DNA of 64,000 bases from Saccharothrix sp. NRRL B-16348 (GCF_001280085.1 NZ_LGED01000247.1:1-64000), one strand, 5' to 3'; shown: positions 24,424-35,459, counted from the first letter of the stretch. Numbers and translations are program-made. Notes: generated by a model from the letters alone, not told the origin.

Positions 24424-25376
24424 TAGACCGGCTTGCGACCCGTCACGGACACGTTGTAGAACACCTCGCGCGGCAGCACCTTGGCCAGCACGTTCTCGTC
24501 CACCCAGGACAGCCGCTGCCAGGTCCGGTAGGCGAACATCGCCCACCCGAAGCCCAGCTTCTCGCGCGGCACGGCGGCCTCGAACGTGCGCACCGGCCAG
24601 CCGAACAACGCCGCCGACAGCTCCTCGGTCACCGCGCGCACGCCCACCGCGCCCGCGCCGCGAGCGGTCCGCTCCAGGTCCGACGGGTCGAACGTGTGCA
24701 GGTCGACGACGGCTTCCAGGGCCGCCGCCCGGGACGACTCGTCCAGCTCCTCCTGCGGCCGGCGCCACTCGTTCAGCGGGGCCAGCTTGGTCACGTTCGT
24801 GGTCAGCCACCAGGTGAGCTGCCCGAGCTTGCGGGCGTAGAGGTTGCCGACGTTCGTCGGGTCGCCCGCGAACACGAACCGGCCGCCCGGCTTGAGCACC
24901 CGCAGCACCTCGCGCATCGCGGCGGGCACGTCCGGGATGTGGTGCAGCACGGCGTGCCCCACCACCAGGTCGAACGTGTCGTCGTCGTACGGGATGCGCT
25001 CGGCGTCGGCCACCCGGCCGTCGACCGGCAGTTCCAGCTGCTCGGCGTTGCGCAGCGCCACCTCGACCATGCCCGGCGACAGGTCGGTCACCGAGCCGCG
25101 CTCGATCACGTCGCCCTGCATCAGGTTGAGCAGGAAGAACCCGGTGCCGCAGCCCAGCTCCAGCGCGTGCCCGTACGGCCCGGTGTCACCCGCGACGGCC
25201 CGGAAGCGGTCCTTGGCGTAGGTGATGCAGCGCTCGTCGTACGAGATGGACCACTTCTCGTCGTACGTGCCGGCTTCCCAGTCGTGGTAGAGCACGTTGG
25301 CGAGCTTGGGGTCCTTGTACGCCGCCTCGATCTCCTCGGCGGTGGCGTGCGGGTTGGGCTTGGGATCAACGGCCAC
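24423..25376 (-). CDS. SAM-dependent methyltransferase (Rv3038c-like)
   Basis: A 317-residue protein from GTG 25376. The SAM site is ALELGCGTGFFLLNLM, followed by VTDLSPGM, VGHAVLHHIPDV and LKPGGRFVFAGDP, so all class I motifs are present. The N-terminus (about 1-60) and the C-terminal 130 residues are helical extensions typical of this actinobacterial group. It overlaps the enoyl-CoA hydratase gene by 11 bases and touches the THUMP-like gene, forming a tight operon. Its substrate is unknown; the operon's enoyl-CoA hydratase hints at lipid or quinone chemistry, which is only inference. Confidence 0.8.
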   Translation of the reverse strand: MAVDPKPNPHATAEEIEAAYKDPKLANVLYHDWEAGTYDEKWSISYDERCITYAKDRFRAVAGDTGPYGHALELGCGTGFFLLNLMQGDVIERGSVTDLSPGMVEVALRNAEQLELPVDGRVADAERIPYDDDTFDLVVGHAVLHHIPDVPAAMREVLRVLKPGGRFVFAGDPTNVGNLYARKLGQLTWWLTTNVTKLAPLNEWRRPQEELDESSRAAALEAVVDLHTFDPSDLERTARGAGAVGVRAVTEELSAALFGWPVRTFEAAVPREKLGFGWAMFAYRTWQRLSWVDENVLAKVLPREVFYNVSVTGRKPV

Positions 25377-26145
25377 TGAACTTCGCCTTCCCCGGGCCGT
25401 TCTCGATGAACGACGCCATGCCGGTCTTCTGGTCCTCGGTGGCGAACATCGCCGCGAACAGCTGGCTCTCCAGCTTCAGCCCGCTGCCGAGGTCGGTGTC
25501 CAGCCCGCCGTCGATCGCGGCCTTCGCGGCGGCGTACGCGCGCACCGGCCCGTTCACGAACCGACCCGCCCACCGCTTCGCCGCCTCGTAGACGTCGTCC
25601 GGCGCGACGACCTCGTCCACCATGCCGATCCGCAACGCCTCCTCGGCGCCCACGAACCGGCCGGTGTAGATCAGGTCCTTGGCCCGCGACGGTCCGATCA
25701 GCCGCGGCAGGCGCTGCGTGCCGCCCATGCCGGGGATGACGCCGAGCAGGATCTCGGGCTGGCCGACCTTCGCGTTGTCGCCCGCGATCCGCCGGTCCGC
25801 GCACAGCGCCAGCTCGAACCCGCCGCCGAGCGCGTACCCGGTGATGGCGGCCACGGTCGGCTTGGGGATCTCCTCCACCGCGCGCAACGCCGACGTGAAC
25901 GAGCCCGCGCGGGCCGCCATCTCGGCGTAGGACAGCTCGGCCATCTCCTTGATGTCCGCGCCGGCCGCGAACACCTTCGGCCCGCCGTACACGATCACCG
26001 AGTAGACGTCGGCCCGGTCGGCGGCCTCCAGCGCGGCCGACCGGATCTCTTCCTGGACCTGTCGGTTGAGCGCGTTCATCGGCGGGCGGTCCAGCCGGAT
26101 CGTGCCGATACCGTCCTCGACTTCGAGCCTCACGAACTCAGCCAC
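25366..26145 (-). CDS. Enoyl-CoA hydratase/isomerase (EchA17-like)
   Basis: A 259-residue crotonase-fold protein. GTG 26145 follows a GGAGGA ribosome site. The oxyanion-hole segments are visible as AAGADIKEM (about 63-71) and GYALGGGFELAL (about 106-117), and the active-site Glu pair region appears in PEILLGVIPGMGGTQRLPRLIG. It should hydrate trans-2-enoyl-CoA in beta-oxidation or a related pathway. It leads a three-gene overlapping operon with two methyltransferases, the same arrangement as mycobacterial echA17. Confidence 0.88.
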   Translation of the reverse strand: MAEFVRLEVEDGIGTIRLDRPPMNALNRQVQEEIRSAALEAADRADVYSVIVYGGPKVFAAGADIKEMAELSYAEMAARAGSFTSALRAVEEIPKPTVAAITGYALGGGFELALCADRRIAGDNAKVGQPEILLGVIPGMGGTQRLPRLIGPSRAKDLIYTGRFVGAEEALRIGMVDEVVAPDDVYEAAKRWAGRFVNGPVRAYAAAKAAIDGGLDTDLGSGLKLESQLFAAMFATEDQKTGMASFIENGPGKAKFSGR

Positions 26146-26182
26146 GCGGTCCTCCTCGACCTCCGTCGGTGCGCCTCGCAGG

Positions 26183-26986
26183 TTACCCCTCGGTAGTTTT
26201 CCGGCGGGCGAAGTACCTGTCACCCGACCGTTGGAGCTCCAACGGCTGGTCGAACGTCTTCGACAGGTTCTCCTCGGTCAGCACGTCGTCCAGCAGACCC
26301 TGCGCCACGATGCCGCCGTCACGCAGCAGCAGCGCGTGCGTGAAGCCGGGCGGGATCTCCTCCACGTGGTGCGTGACCAGCACGATCGCCGGCGCGTCCG
26401 GGTCGAGCGCCAGCTCGGACAGCCGGGCCACCAGGTCCTCGCGGCCACCCAGGTCCAGGCCCGCCGCGGGCTCGTCCAGCAGCAGCATCTCGGGGTCGGT
26501 CATCAACGCCCGCGAGATCAGCGTGCGCTTGCGCTCGCCCTCGGACAACGTGCCGTAGGTGCGGTCGGCCAGGTGCTCGATGCCCATCGCGGCCAGCAGC
26601 TCCCTGGCGCGGCCGGTGTCGAGCTTGTCGTACTCCTCGCGCCACCGCCCCAGCACCGCGTACCCGGCGCTGACCACCAGGTCGACCACCTTCTCGTCGG
26701 CCGGGATGCGCCCGTTCAACGCCGAGGAGGACAGCCCGATCCGGGGCCGCAGCTCGGCCACGTCGGTCCTGCCGACCCGCTCGCCGAGCAGGTGCACCTT
26801 GCCCTTGGTCGGGTGCAGCTCCGCGCCGGCCAGCCGGAGCAGCGTCGTCTTGCCCGCCCCGTTCGGGCCGAGCACGACCCAGCGCTCGTCGAGCTCCACG
26901 CTCCAGTCGACGTCCCCGACCAGCGTGGTCTTGCCACGTCGAACCGAAACACCCTGCATGTGGATGACCAGATCTTCGTTTTCCAC
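26183..26986 (-). CDS. ABC transporter ATP-binding protein (Rv3041c-like)
   Basis: A 267-residue single ABC ATPase. Walker A is LGPNGAGKTTLL (about 39-50), the signature loop is LSEGERKR, Walker B is EMLLLDEPAAGLD and the switch His sits in LVTHHVEE. There is no permease next to it, so it may serve a soluble role or pair with a distant membrane protein; YbbA/ModF-like cytosolic ABC proteins look similar. It lies 37 bases upstream of the enoyl-CoA hydratase gene and may be the first gene of that operon. Confidence 0.86.
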   Translation of the reverse strand: MENEDLVIHMQGVSVRRGKTTLVGDVDWSVELDERWVVLGPNGAGKTTLLRLAGAELHPTKGKVHLLGERVGRTDVAELRPRIGLSSSALNGRIPADEKVVDLVVSAGYAVLGRWREEYDKLDTGRARELLAAMGIEHLADRTYGTLSEGERKRTLISRALMTDPEMLLLDEPAAGLDLGGREDLVARLSELALDPDAPAIVLVTHHVEEIPPGFTHALLLRDGGIVAQGLLDDVLTEENLSKTFDQPLELQRSGDRYFARRKTTEG

Positions 26987-27135
26987 GCCTGCCCTCGCCC
27001 CGTCGATGCCTCGCCGCCGCCATTGTTCTGCAACGCCCTCCGCCGGTGGTCCGGTGGGGGGAGGTATGGGCGGGGTCGGTGAACCTCAGCGCGCTCATGC
27101 CCACACGGGGCGTGTGTCCTGGAAAGATCGGACGC

Positions 27136-29244
<2,109 letters not shown>

Positions 29245-29281
29245 GCGCGCCTGACTCAGCGCGCCGACCGAGCCGCGCCGA

Positions 29282-29355
29282 GCGTGCCGACCGAGCATGC
29301 TGAACCGAGCCGAGCCGCGCCGAACCGCGCGTGCTGAACCGGGCGTGCTGAACCG
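29282..29355. repeat. Short degenerate repeats of GCRTGCTGAACCG
   Basis: GC(A/G)TGCTGAACCG occurs at 29295, 29329 and 29343, with a diverged copy (GCGTGCCGACCGA) at 29282 and related CCGAGCCG filler. The stretch lies just after glgX and before the cysteine leader region. It may be slippage-derived or part of a transcript end; no clean hairpin is visible. Confidence 0.4.
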
Positions 29356-29448
29356 GATGGCTCGGTGACCGACTGCCTCCGCCACCGACGCAATCCTGCC
29401 TGGTGAGAGCCCTCCGCGCGGGCCGCCGATCCGTGGCACGATGCCGGC

Positions 29449-29556
29449 GTGGCCCGCCCGTTGCTGACCTGGTGCGACCGCACGATCGACCTCCTGCTGG
29501 TGGCGTCGTGCGGGTGTAGCCGGACGCGACGTGGCCGCTCCCGCACAGCGGGTTGA
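29449..29556 (+). CDS. Cysteine-rich leader peptide, putative attenuator
   Basis: A 35-residue reading frame from GTG 29449 to TGA 29556. Residues 13-24 read IDLLLVASCGCS; the IDL-x2-V-x-S pattern followed by cysteines resembles the short peptides found before sulfur and cysteine genes in actinobacteria. It has three Cys in 35 residues. There is no good ribosome site, but CACGAT at 29437-29442 could be a -10 box placing the transcript start at or near the GTG, which would make it leaderless. Sixty bases downstream lies cysteine dioxygenase. Ribosome stalling on Cys codons would report cysteine scarcity. Confidence 0.6.
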   Translation: MARPLLTWCDRTIDLLLVASCGCSRTRRGRSRTAG

Positions 29557-29615
29557 CGCCGCGTCGCGTCTTGATCGCTACCCCGCCCGACCCGTAGCCA
29601 TCAGGAGCGACCAAC

Positions 29616-30194
29616 GTGACCGCGACGATCGCGCGCGCGGACCTGCACCCCGAGCTGGACGTGCGGTTCCTCCGCGACATCATCCACCCCGAACGCGACC
29701 TGTGGACGCCGCGCGAGCTGCGCGAGCTGACCTCGACCGTCGCCGCCGAACTGACCACCCCGTTGCTGGGCATCCTCCGGTTCGACACCGATCGGCGCTG
29801 GTGGGCGCGGCTCGGGCTGACCGAGGGCGTCGAGCTGTGGCTGCTGAGCTGGCTGCCCGGCCAGGGCACCGAGCCGCACGACCACGGCGGCGCCTCGGGC
29901 TCGTTCACCGTGCTCACCGGCGAGCTGGCGGAGGACTACCGCTACCCCGGTGGGCCGATCCGCAGCGCGCCGCGTCCCGTGGGCAGCGCGCTGGGGTTCG
30001 GCGCCGGGCGTGCGCACCGGGTGGTGAACCAGGGCACGATCGGTGCGGCGAGCGTGCACGCCTACTCGCCGCCGCTGGTGCCGACCCGGGAGTACCCGAG
30101 CCTCGCCGACATCCCGCCGGAGATCCCGCCGTTGCCCGCCCTGCGGCTGCCGTTGGAGCAGCTGCGCGTTCTGGCCGACCAGGAGGGCCCATGA
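29616..30194 (+). CDS. Cysteine dioxygenase (type I)
   Basis: A 192-residue cupin protein from GTG 29616 with AGGAG upstream. The iron ligands are His88, His90 (PHDHGGASGSF) and His134 (AHRVVN). It oxidises L-cysteine with O2 to cysteine sulfinate in the cytosol, draining excess cysteine. The bacterial type lacks the Cys of the eukaryotic Cys-Tyr crosslink; here the residue after the HDH motif is Gly. Its stop overlaps the rhodanese start (ATGA), and a Cys-rich leader peptide precedes it, so regulation by cysteine supply is likely. Confidence 0.88.
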   Translation: MTATIARADLHPELDVRFLRDIIHPERDLWTPRELRELTSTVAAELTTPLLGILRFDTDRRWWARLGLTEGVELWLLSWLPGQGTEPHDHGGASGSFTVLTGELAEDYRYPGGPIRSAPRPVGSALGFGAGRAHRVVNQGTIGAASVHAYSPPLVPTREYPSLADIPPEIPPLPALRLPLEQLRVLADQEGP

Positions 30195-30577
30195 GTGCCG
30201 AGGAGTTGCTGGAGGAAGCACGACGGGCGTTGACGCGCGTCGAGCCGCACGAGCTGGCCGGTCTGCCGGACGTGCTGGTGGTGGACATCCGGCCGCACCA
30301 CAACCGCGCGGCGGAGGGTGAGATCCCCGGCTCGATCCCGGTGGAGCGGATCGTGCTGGAGTGGCGGCTCGACCCGGACGGCGAGCACCGCATCCCCGGT
30401 TTCACCGCCGACACGACCGTCGTCGTGCTGTGCAACGAGGGCTACGCCTCCAGCCTGGCCGCCCGGGACCTCCAGCGCGTGGGCCTGCCCCGCGCGACGG
30501 ACCTGGTGGGCGGATTCCGCGGCTACGTTTCCGCCGGTCTCCCCGTCCGGCCGGGAGCCACCCAGGCCGTCACCTGA
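30191..30577 (+). CDS. Rhodanese-like sulfurtransferase
   Basis: A 128-residue single rhodanese domain coupled to cysteine dioxygenase (ATGA). The catalytic Cys81 lies in VVLCNEGYASS; the loop CNEGYAS is of the short type seen in single-domain rhodaneses. Asp32 in VVDIRP and Arg34 complete the usual N-terminal motif. It may handle persulfide or sulfite arising from cysteine breakdown. The pairing of cysteine dioxygenase and rhodanese supports a shared role in sulfur catabolism. Confidence 0.86.
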   Translation: MSAEELLEEARRALTRVEPHELAGLPDVLVVDIRPHHNRAAEGEIPGSIPVERIVLEWRLDPDGEHRIPGFTADTTVVVLCNEGYASSLAARDLQRVGLPRATDLVGGFRGYVSAGLPVRPGATQAVT

Positions 30578-30712
30578 CCTCACAACGGACGGTTTCCGGC
30601 ACGATCGACCACCGGCTTACACGCTCGACCAGGACGACATCCCCGCGCCGTTCAACGAACGCGTCGAGAACACTGGAGAAGTGCGCGGCCTGCGTGGGGG
30701 CCGACCCGCACG

Positions 30713-30910
30713 TCCGCCTACGCGTTCATCACCCCGGTGCCGGCGTTCGGCGTCGGCTGGTGGCTCGGCGACGAGCGGTTCAGCTCGATCGTGGCGCTCG
30801 GCGCGGCGGTCGTGGTCGTCGCCGTGGCGGTGCTGTGGATCGATCGGCGGCGCGTGGCCGCGGCGGCTCAGGCCGTCCCGGACCACCTGTCGCAGAAGAC
30901 GAACCGGTGA
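30713..30910 (+). pseudogene. Remnant of an EamA/DMT-type permease (last two helices)
   Basis: Sixty-five residues without a credible start. SAYAFITPVPAFGVGWWLGDE followed by the hydrophobic AAVVVVAVAVLWIDR and a short cytosolic tail to TGA 30910 match the final helix pair of 10-helix EamA transporters. Everything upstream of the last two segments is missing, and the 135 bases between the rhodanese stop and this point carry no recognisable permease sequence. It is a deletion remnant. Confidence 0.6.
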
Positions 30911-30949
30911 GCGGGGAACCGCGAGGTCGGCGGTAGCGTCTCCAGGTCC

Positions 30950-32074
30950 GTGTGGAAAGCGCTGACCGGGCTGGCCCTGGTCGTCCTCGTGGTCTGGCGG
31001 CCGAGTGTCGCGACGTTCGGCGGGGCCGCGGTGGGGGCGTGGGCCGTCAACGCGGCGATGCAGCTCGGCCTGCTGGCAGGCGCGCTGCTGTTCCGCGTGC
31101 GTGTGCCGTTGGTCGAGATCGGCGTCGGCGGCGAGATCCGCACGTGGACCAAGCCCCACCTGCGGGTGGTGTGGCGGACGATCCCGCTGCTGATGTCGGT
31201 CGGCCTCACGTCGATCAAGGCGCCGGTCCGCCGTCGACTGTGGCTGACCGGGCTCACGTCCGCCGTGGTGTCCGCAGCGGTTGTGGCGGTCGTCTGGCTC
31301 GGCGCGCTCGTCTGGTCGGTCGCGGACCAGCCGTTCCTGCGCGGGTTCGCGGTCGCGGGCACGGCGGTGCTGCTCAACGGCCTGTGGCCGCGGCGCGGCG
31401 CGGGCACCACCTCGCCGGGCTGGTTCCTGTTCGCGCTGCCCCGCGTGTCCGGTCGCACGGCGGCGGAGTTCGAGGCGACGCCCCTGGTCAACCAGGTGAC
31501 CGACGCGCTCGAACTCGGCGACCTCGACCGGGCCGAGGCGCTCGCCGACGAACTGGTCGAACGCCACCCCGCGCTGCTGGTCGCCATCGGCGCACGGTCC
31601 GCCGTGCTGACCCTGCGCGCCCGGTACGGCGAGGCGTTGCACATGGTCAGCGGCCTGGTCGGGCGCACCGACCTGGAGCCGCGCGACATGGCGTTCGTGC
31701 TGGCCGCGATGGCCAGTTCCACGGCGAACGCGGTCGAGGGCGGCCAGCTGCCCGCGGACGTCGGCGTGCCCGCGGCGAAACGCGCGGCGGACGGCGCGAT
31801 GAAGTTCGGCTACCCGCGCCACCGCTGCACGGGCACGTTGGCGCAACTGGCCCTGATCGAGGACGACCACGCCACCGCGCTGGCCCTCGCCACGCAGGCC
31901 AAGGCGACCAGCGAGAGCGGCCTCGCCCGCGCCGACGCCCTGGCCACGATCGCCCGCGCGCACATGGCGGCCGGTGACAACGCGGCGGCCCGCGCGTCCC
32001 TGGTCGAGGCACGACAGCTCGCCGGCTGGATGCCCCGGGTCGCGGAGACCACGGCCCGGCTCGACATCTCCTGA
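30950..32074 (+). CDS. Membrane-anchored protein with TPR-like C-terminus
   Basis: A 374-residue protein from GTG 30950. Four hydrophobic segments (about 4-20, 25-48, 100-122 and 128-146) suggest an N-terminal membrane domain. The C-terminal part (about 175-374) has helical repeats rich in Ala and Leu of tetratricopeptide type (VTDALELGDLDRAEALADEL; IARAHMAAGDNAAARASLVEA). No enzyme motif is visible. A scaffold role at the membrane is plausible. I do not recognise the family. Confidence 0.7.
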   Translation: MWKALTGLALVVLVVWRPSVATFGGAAVGAWAVNAAMQLGLLAGALLFRVRVPLVEIGVGGEIRTWTKPHLRVVWRTIPLLMSVGLTSIKAPVRRRLWLTGLTSAVVSAAVVAVVWLGALVWSVADQPFLRGFAVAGTAVLLNGLWPRRGAGTTSPGWFLFALPRVSGRTAAEFEATPLVNQVTDALELGDLDRAEALADELVERHPALLVAIGARSAVLTLRARYGEALHMVSGLVGRTDLEPRDMAFVLAAMASSTANAVEGGQLPADVGVPAAKRAADGAMKFGYPRHRCTGTLAQLALIEDDHATALALATQAKATSESGLARADALATIARAHMAAGDNAAARASLVEARQLAGWMPRVAETTARLDIS

Positions 32075-32086
32075 GATCCGGGCAGC

Positions 32087-32590
32087 TCAGGCGGAAGCCG
32101 GCATGGTCGGCATGCCGCCGTCCGGCACGGGCAGGCCGCAGTTCGCCATGGCGTCGCCCACGGTCTTCAGCCACGTCCCCGTTTCGGCGCGGAGCTTCCC
32201 CGGATCCGGCGGCACAGCGCCGGGCACGATCTTGCTGAGCACGCTGAACGCGCCGGCGAACATCGCCAGGTCGTGCGACAGGCACAGCTCCGGCCCGTCG
32301 ACGCGGGCCTCGGCGGGCGCGGTCGTCGGCGGCGTCGGCAGGCACTTCGCCGCCGTCATCGCCACCAGCAGGCGGAGCACGTCACCCAGCGGCACGACCG
32401 CCTTGTCGGGCGTGGGCGGGTCCGCGGCCAGCGGCTCGATCACCGTCTTGAGCGTGTCCGCGAGCTGCGTCACCAGTCCCGCGCACGCGGCGGGAGGTTC
32501 CGCCGGTTGCCGCGGCGCCGACGCGGCCGGGATGACGGCCACGCCGAGCACCACGGCGAGCACCGTGCCGATCGTCGCGAATTTCCTCAC
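32087..32590 (-). CDS. Small secreted protein, unknown function
   Basis: A 167-residue protein with a Sec signal (MRKFATIGTVLAVVLGVAVIP then AASA, cleavage near residue 25). The mature part is Pro- and Ala-rich with four Cys (in AACAGL, AKCLP, ELCLS and NCGLP), which could form two disulfides. I recognise no domain. It converges on the TPR-like gene with a 12-base gap. Confidence 0.7.
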   Translation of the reverse strand: MRKFATIGTVLAVVLGVAVIPAASAPRQPAEPPAACAGLVTQLADTLKTVIEPLAADPPTPDKAVVPLGDVLRLLVAMTAAKCLPTPPTTAPAEARVDGPELCLSHDLAMFAGAFSVLSKIVPGAVPPDPGKLRAETGTWLKTVGDAMANCGLPVPDGGMPTMPASA

Positions 32591-32735
32591 GCCGGAAGCG
32601 TAAGCGCGGACGCGCGCCCACCTGCCGGTGAAACCGGCGACTTCACCCGACCGAAGAAACCCGGCCCACCAGCGTGAACGCGACCCCGGACCAGATGACC
32701 GCCGGTCACGCCGACGGTCATCTGATCGAGGGATG

Positions 32736-35306
32736 TCAGCCCGCCAGCACGACCCGGCCGAGTTCGGCCGGTGACGCCAGCAGGTCGTGCCTCGGCAGCA
32801 CGCGCACCGTGTAGCCGACGGCGCCCGCGTGCGGCAGCGGCACCTCGATCTCGTAGTTGCCGTTGCCCGCGTAGTCCATGCCGTGCGTGACCACGTCGTA
32901 CAGCTCGTCGGAGTCGCCGACCCGGCCCAGCGCCACCTGGACGTCCACTTCGGACGGTTCCAGGCCGGCCAGCTCGATCCGGGCCCGCACGGCGACCGGC
33001 GAGCCGAGCTTCGGCGTGGCCGACCCGTTCAGCGACATCTCCGACTCCAGCACCCGCACCCGCGTCCACGAGGCCCGCAGCCGCTGCCGGTACGCGGCCA
33101 GCTCCTTCGCGCCGCGGAAGCCCTCGCCGACCACCGAGGCGGCCGACGACGCGGCGGGCGCGTACAGGTTCTCCACGTACTCGCGCACCATCCGCGACGC
33201 CTGCACCGCCGGGCCGAGCGAGGCCAGCGTGTGCCGCACCATCGCCAGCCACCGGGTCGGCACGCCGTCCTCGCCGCGGTCGTAGAACAGCGGCGCGACC
33301 TGGCTGCCGAGCAGGTCGTACAGCGCGGCGGCCTCCAGGTCGTCACGCCGGGTCGGGTCGGTGATGCCGTCGGCGGTCGGGATGGCCCAGCCGTTGCTGC
33401 CGTCGTACAGCTCGTCCCACCAGCCGTCGCGGATCGACAGGTTCAACCCGCCGTTGAGCGCGGACTTCATGCCGGACGTGCCGCACGCCTCCAGCGGGCG
33501 CATCGGGTTGTTCAGCCACACGTCGCAGCCCCAGTACAGGTACCGGGCCATGGACATGTCGTAGTCGGGCAGGAACACGATCCGGTGGCGCACGCCCGCG
33601 TCGTCGGCGAACCGCACGATCTGCTGGATCAACGCCTTGCCGCCGTCGTCGGCGGGGTGCGACTTGCCCGCGACGACCAGCTGCACGGGCCGTTCGGGGT
33701 GCAGCAGGAGCGCGCGCAGCCGCTCGGCGTCGCGCAGCATCAGCGTCAGCCGCTTGTAGGTCGGCACGCGGCGGGCGAAGCCGACGGTCAGCACGTCCGG
33801 GTCGAACACCGAGTCGGTCCAGCCCAGCTCCAGCGCCGACGCGCCGCGCTGCAGCCACGACGCGCGGGTGCGGCGGCGGACCTCGTCTACGAGCTTGCCG
33901 CGCAGGTCGTTGCGCAGCTCCCACAGCCGCTGGTCGGTGACCGGCTCGAACCCGTGCAGGCCGACGCCCGCCTCCTCGGTGTCGCCGACGAGCCTGCTCA
34001 TCTCGGTCGCCGCCCACGTCGGGCCGTGCACGCCGTTGGTGACCGAGCCGATCGGCACCTCCGAGGCGTCGAAGCCCGGCCACAGGCCGCGGAACATGTC
34101 GCGGCTGACGGTGCCGTGCAGCTTGGAGACGCCGTTCGCGCGCTGGGCGAGCCGCAGGCCCATGTGCGCCATGTTGAACAGGCCGGGGTTGTCCTCCGCG
34201 CCCAGCGCGAGGACGCGCTGGGTGTTCACGCCCGGCAGCAGGGTCTCCGAGCCGAAGTAGTGCTGCACCAGGTCGACCGGGAACCGGTCGATGCCCGCCG
34301 GCACCGGCGTGTGCGTGGTGAACACCGTGCCCGCGCGGACCGCCGCCAACGCCTGGTCGAAGTCGAGGCCCTCGGTGGTGACCAGCTCGCGGATGCGCTC
34401 CAGGCCGAGGAAGCCCGCGTGGCCCTCGTTGGTGTGGAACACCTCGGGCGACGGGTGCCCGGTCAGGTCGCAGTACGTGCGCACGGCGCGGACGCCGCCG
34501 ACGCCGGCCAGGATCTCCTGCCGGATGCGGTGGTCCTGGTCGCCGCCGTAGAGGCGGTCGGTGACGCCACGCAGGTCCTCGTCGTTCTCCTCGACGTCGG
34601 AGTCGAGCAGCAGCAGCGGGATGCGGCCGACCTGCGCCTTCCACACCTTGGCCCGCAGCACCCGGTCGCCGGGCATGGCGACGTGCACCAGGATCGGCGC
34701 GCCGGACGGCTCGGTGAGCAGCTCCAGCGGCAGGCCGCGCGGGTCGAGCACGGGGTAGTGCTCGATCTGCCAGCCGTCCAGGGACAGCGCCTGGCGGAAG
34801 TAGCCGGACCGGTAGAGCAGCCCGACCGCGATCAGCGGCACGCCGAGGTCGGAGGCCGCCTTGAGGTGGTCGCCCGCCAGCACGCCGAGGCCGCCGGAGT
34901 AGTTCGGCAGCGCCTCGGTGACGCCGAACTCCATCGAGAAGTAGGCGATCGCGGTCGGCAGGGGGTGCAGGTCGTGGTGGCCGTGGTCGCGGCGCTGCCC
35001 GATCTCGTCCTGGCGGCGCTGGAACCAGCGCGGTCCGGTGGTGTAGCGGTGCAGGTCGTCGGCGAGGGCGCGGGCGTGGGCGAGGAACTGCTCGTCGCGG
35101 GAGAGCTCTTCGAGGCGTTCGGGCGCGACCACGGACAGCAGCCGCAACGGGTCGCCGCTCTCGGCCCACAGCTCGGGGTCGACCGACGCGAACAGGTCCT
35201 GGGTGGGCTGGTGCCACGTCCAGCGCAGGTTCGTGGCGAGGGTGCCCAGGGCAGTCAACGGCTCGGGCAGACTGGCTCGGACGGTGAACCGGCGAAGTGC
35301 TCGCAT
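32736..35306 (-). CDS. glgP: Alpha-glucan phosphorylase GlgP
   Basis: An 856-residue GT35 phosphorylase of the actinobacterial type with an N-terminal DUF3417 region (about 1-110, LATNLRWTWHQPTQDLF). The pyridoxal-phosphate Lys lies in CGTSGMKSALNGG. VFHTNEGHAGF and HTPVPAGIDRF are family blocks. It releases glucose-1-phosphate from glucan non-reducing ends in the cytosol; in organisms with GlgE it may also work on maltose-1-phosphate-derived glucan. ATG 35306 is chosen over an upstream in-frame start at 35345 because homologous sequence begins at MRALRRFTVR. It is divergent from glgE across about 510 bases. Confidence 0.92.
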   Translation of the reverse strand: MRALRRFTVRASLPEPLTALGTLATNLRWTWHQPTQDLFASVDPELWAESGDPLRLLSVVAPERLEELSRDEQFLAHARALADDLHRYTTGPRWFQRRQDEIGQRRDHGHHDLHPLPTAIAYFSMEFGVTEALPNYSGGLGVLAGDHLKAASDLGVPLIAVGLLYRSGYFRQALSLDGWQIEHYPVLDPRGLPLELLTEPSGAPILVHVAMPGDRVLRAKVWKAQVGRIPLLLLDSDVEENDEDLRGVTDRLYGGDQDHRIRQEILAGVGGVRAVRTYCDLTGHPSPEVFHTNEGHAGFLGLERIRELVTTEGLDFDQALAAVRAGTVFTTHTPVPAGIDRFPVDLVQHYFGSETLLPGVNTQRVLALGAEDNPGLFNMAHMGLRLAQRANGVSKLHGTVSRDMFRGLWPGFDASEVPIGSVTNGVHGPTWAATEMSRLVGDTEEAGVGLHGFEPVTDQRLWELRNDLRGKLVDEVRRRTRASWLQRGASALELGWTDSVFDPDVLTVGFARRVPTYKRLTLMLRDAERLRALLLHPERPVQLVVAGKSHPADDGGKALIQQIVRFADDAGVRHRIVFLPDYDMSMARYLYWGCDVWLNNPMRPLEACGTSGMKSALNGGLNLSIRDGWWDELYDGSNGWAIPTADGITDPTRRDDLEAAALYDLLGSQVAPLFYDRGEDGVPTRWLAMVRHTLASLGPAVQASRMVREYVENLYAPAASSAASVVGEGFRGAKELAAYRQRLRASWTRVRVLESEMSLNGSATPKLGSPVAVRARIELAGLEPSEVDVQVALGRVGDSDELYDVVTHGMDYAGNGNYEIEVPLPHAGAVGYTVRVLPRHDLLASPAELGRVVLAG

Positions 35307-35459
35307 GGCGTCGGACCTTATCCCCCATCCAGCGGTGCGGGACAACGGTCACCCGAACCGATGCCGTGACCGATACAGCCCGACCAGGGCAAACGACGCC
35401 CTGCAAGTAATTTCGCACACACTGCGCAACCGTCAAGCCCGTCGGCGGCGGTGGGGGTG

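Noticed and set aside
26183..26986. Complete ABC importer at this place
   Set aside because: No permease or binding-protein gene is adjacent on either side; only the ATPase is present.
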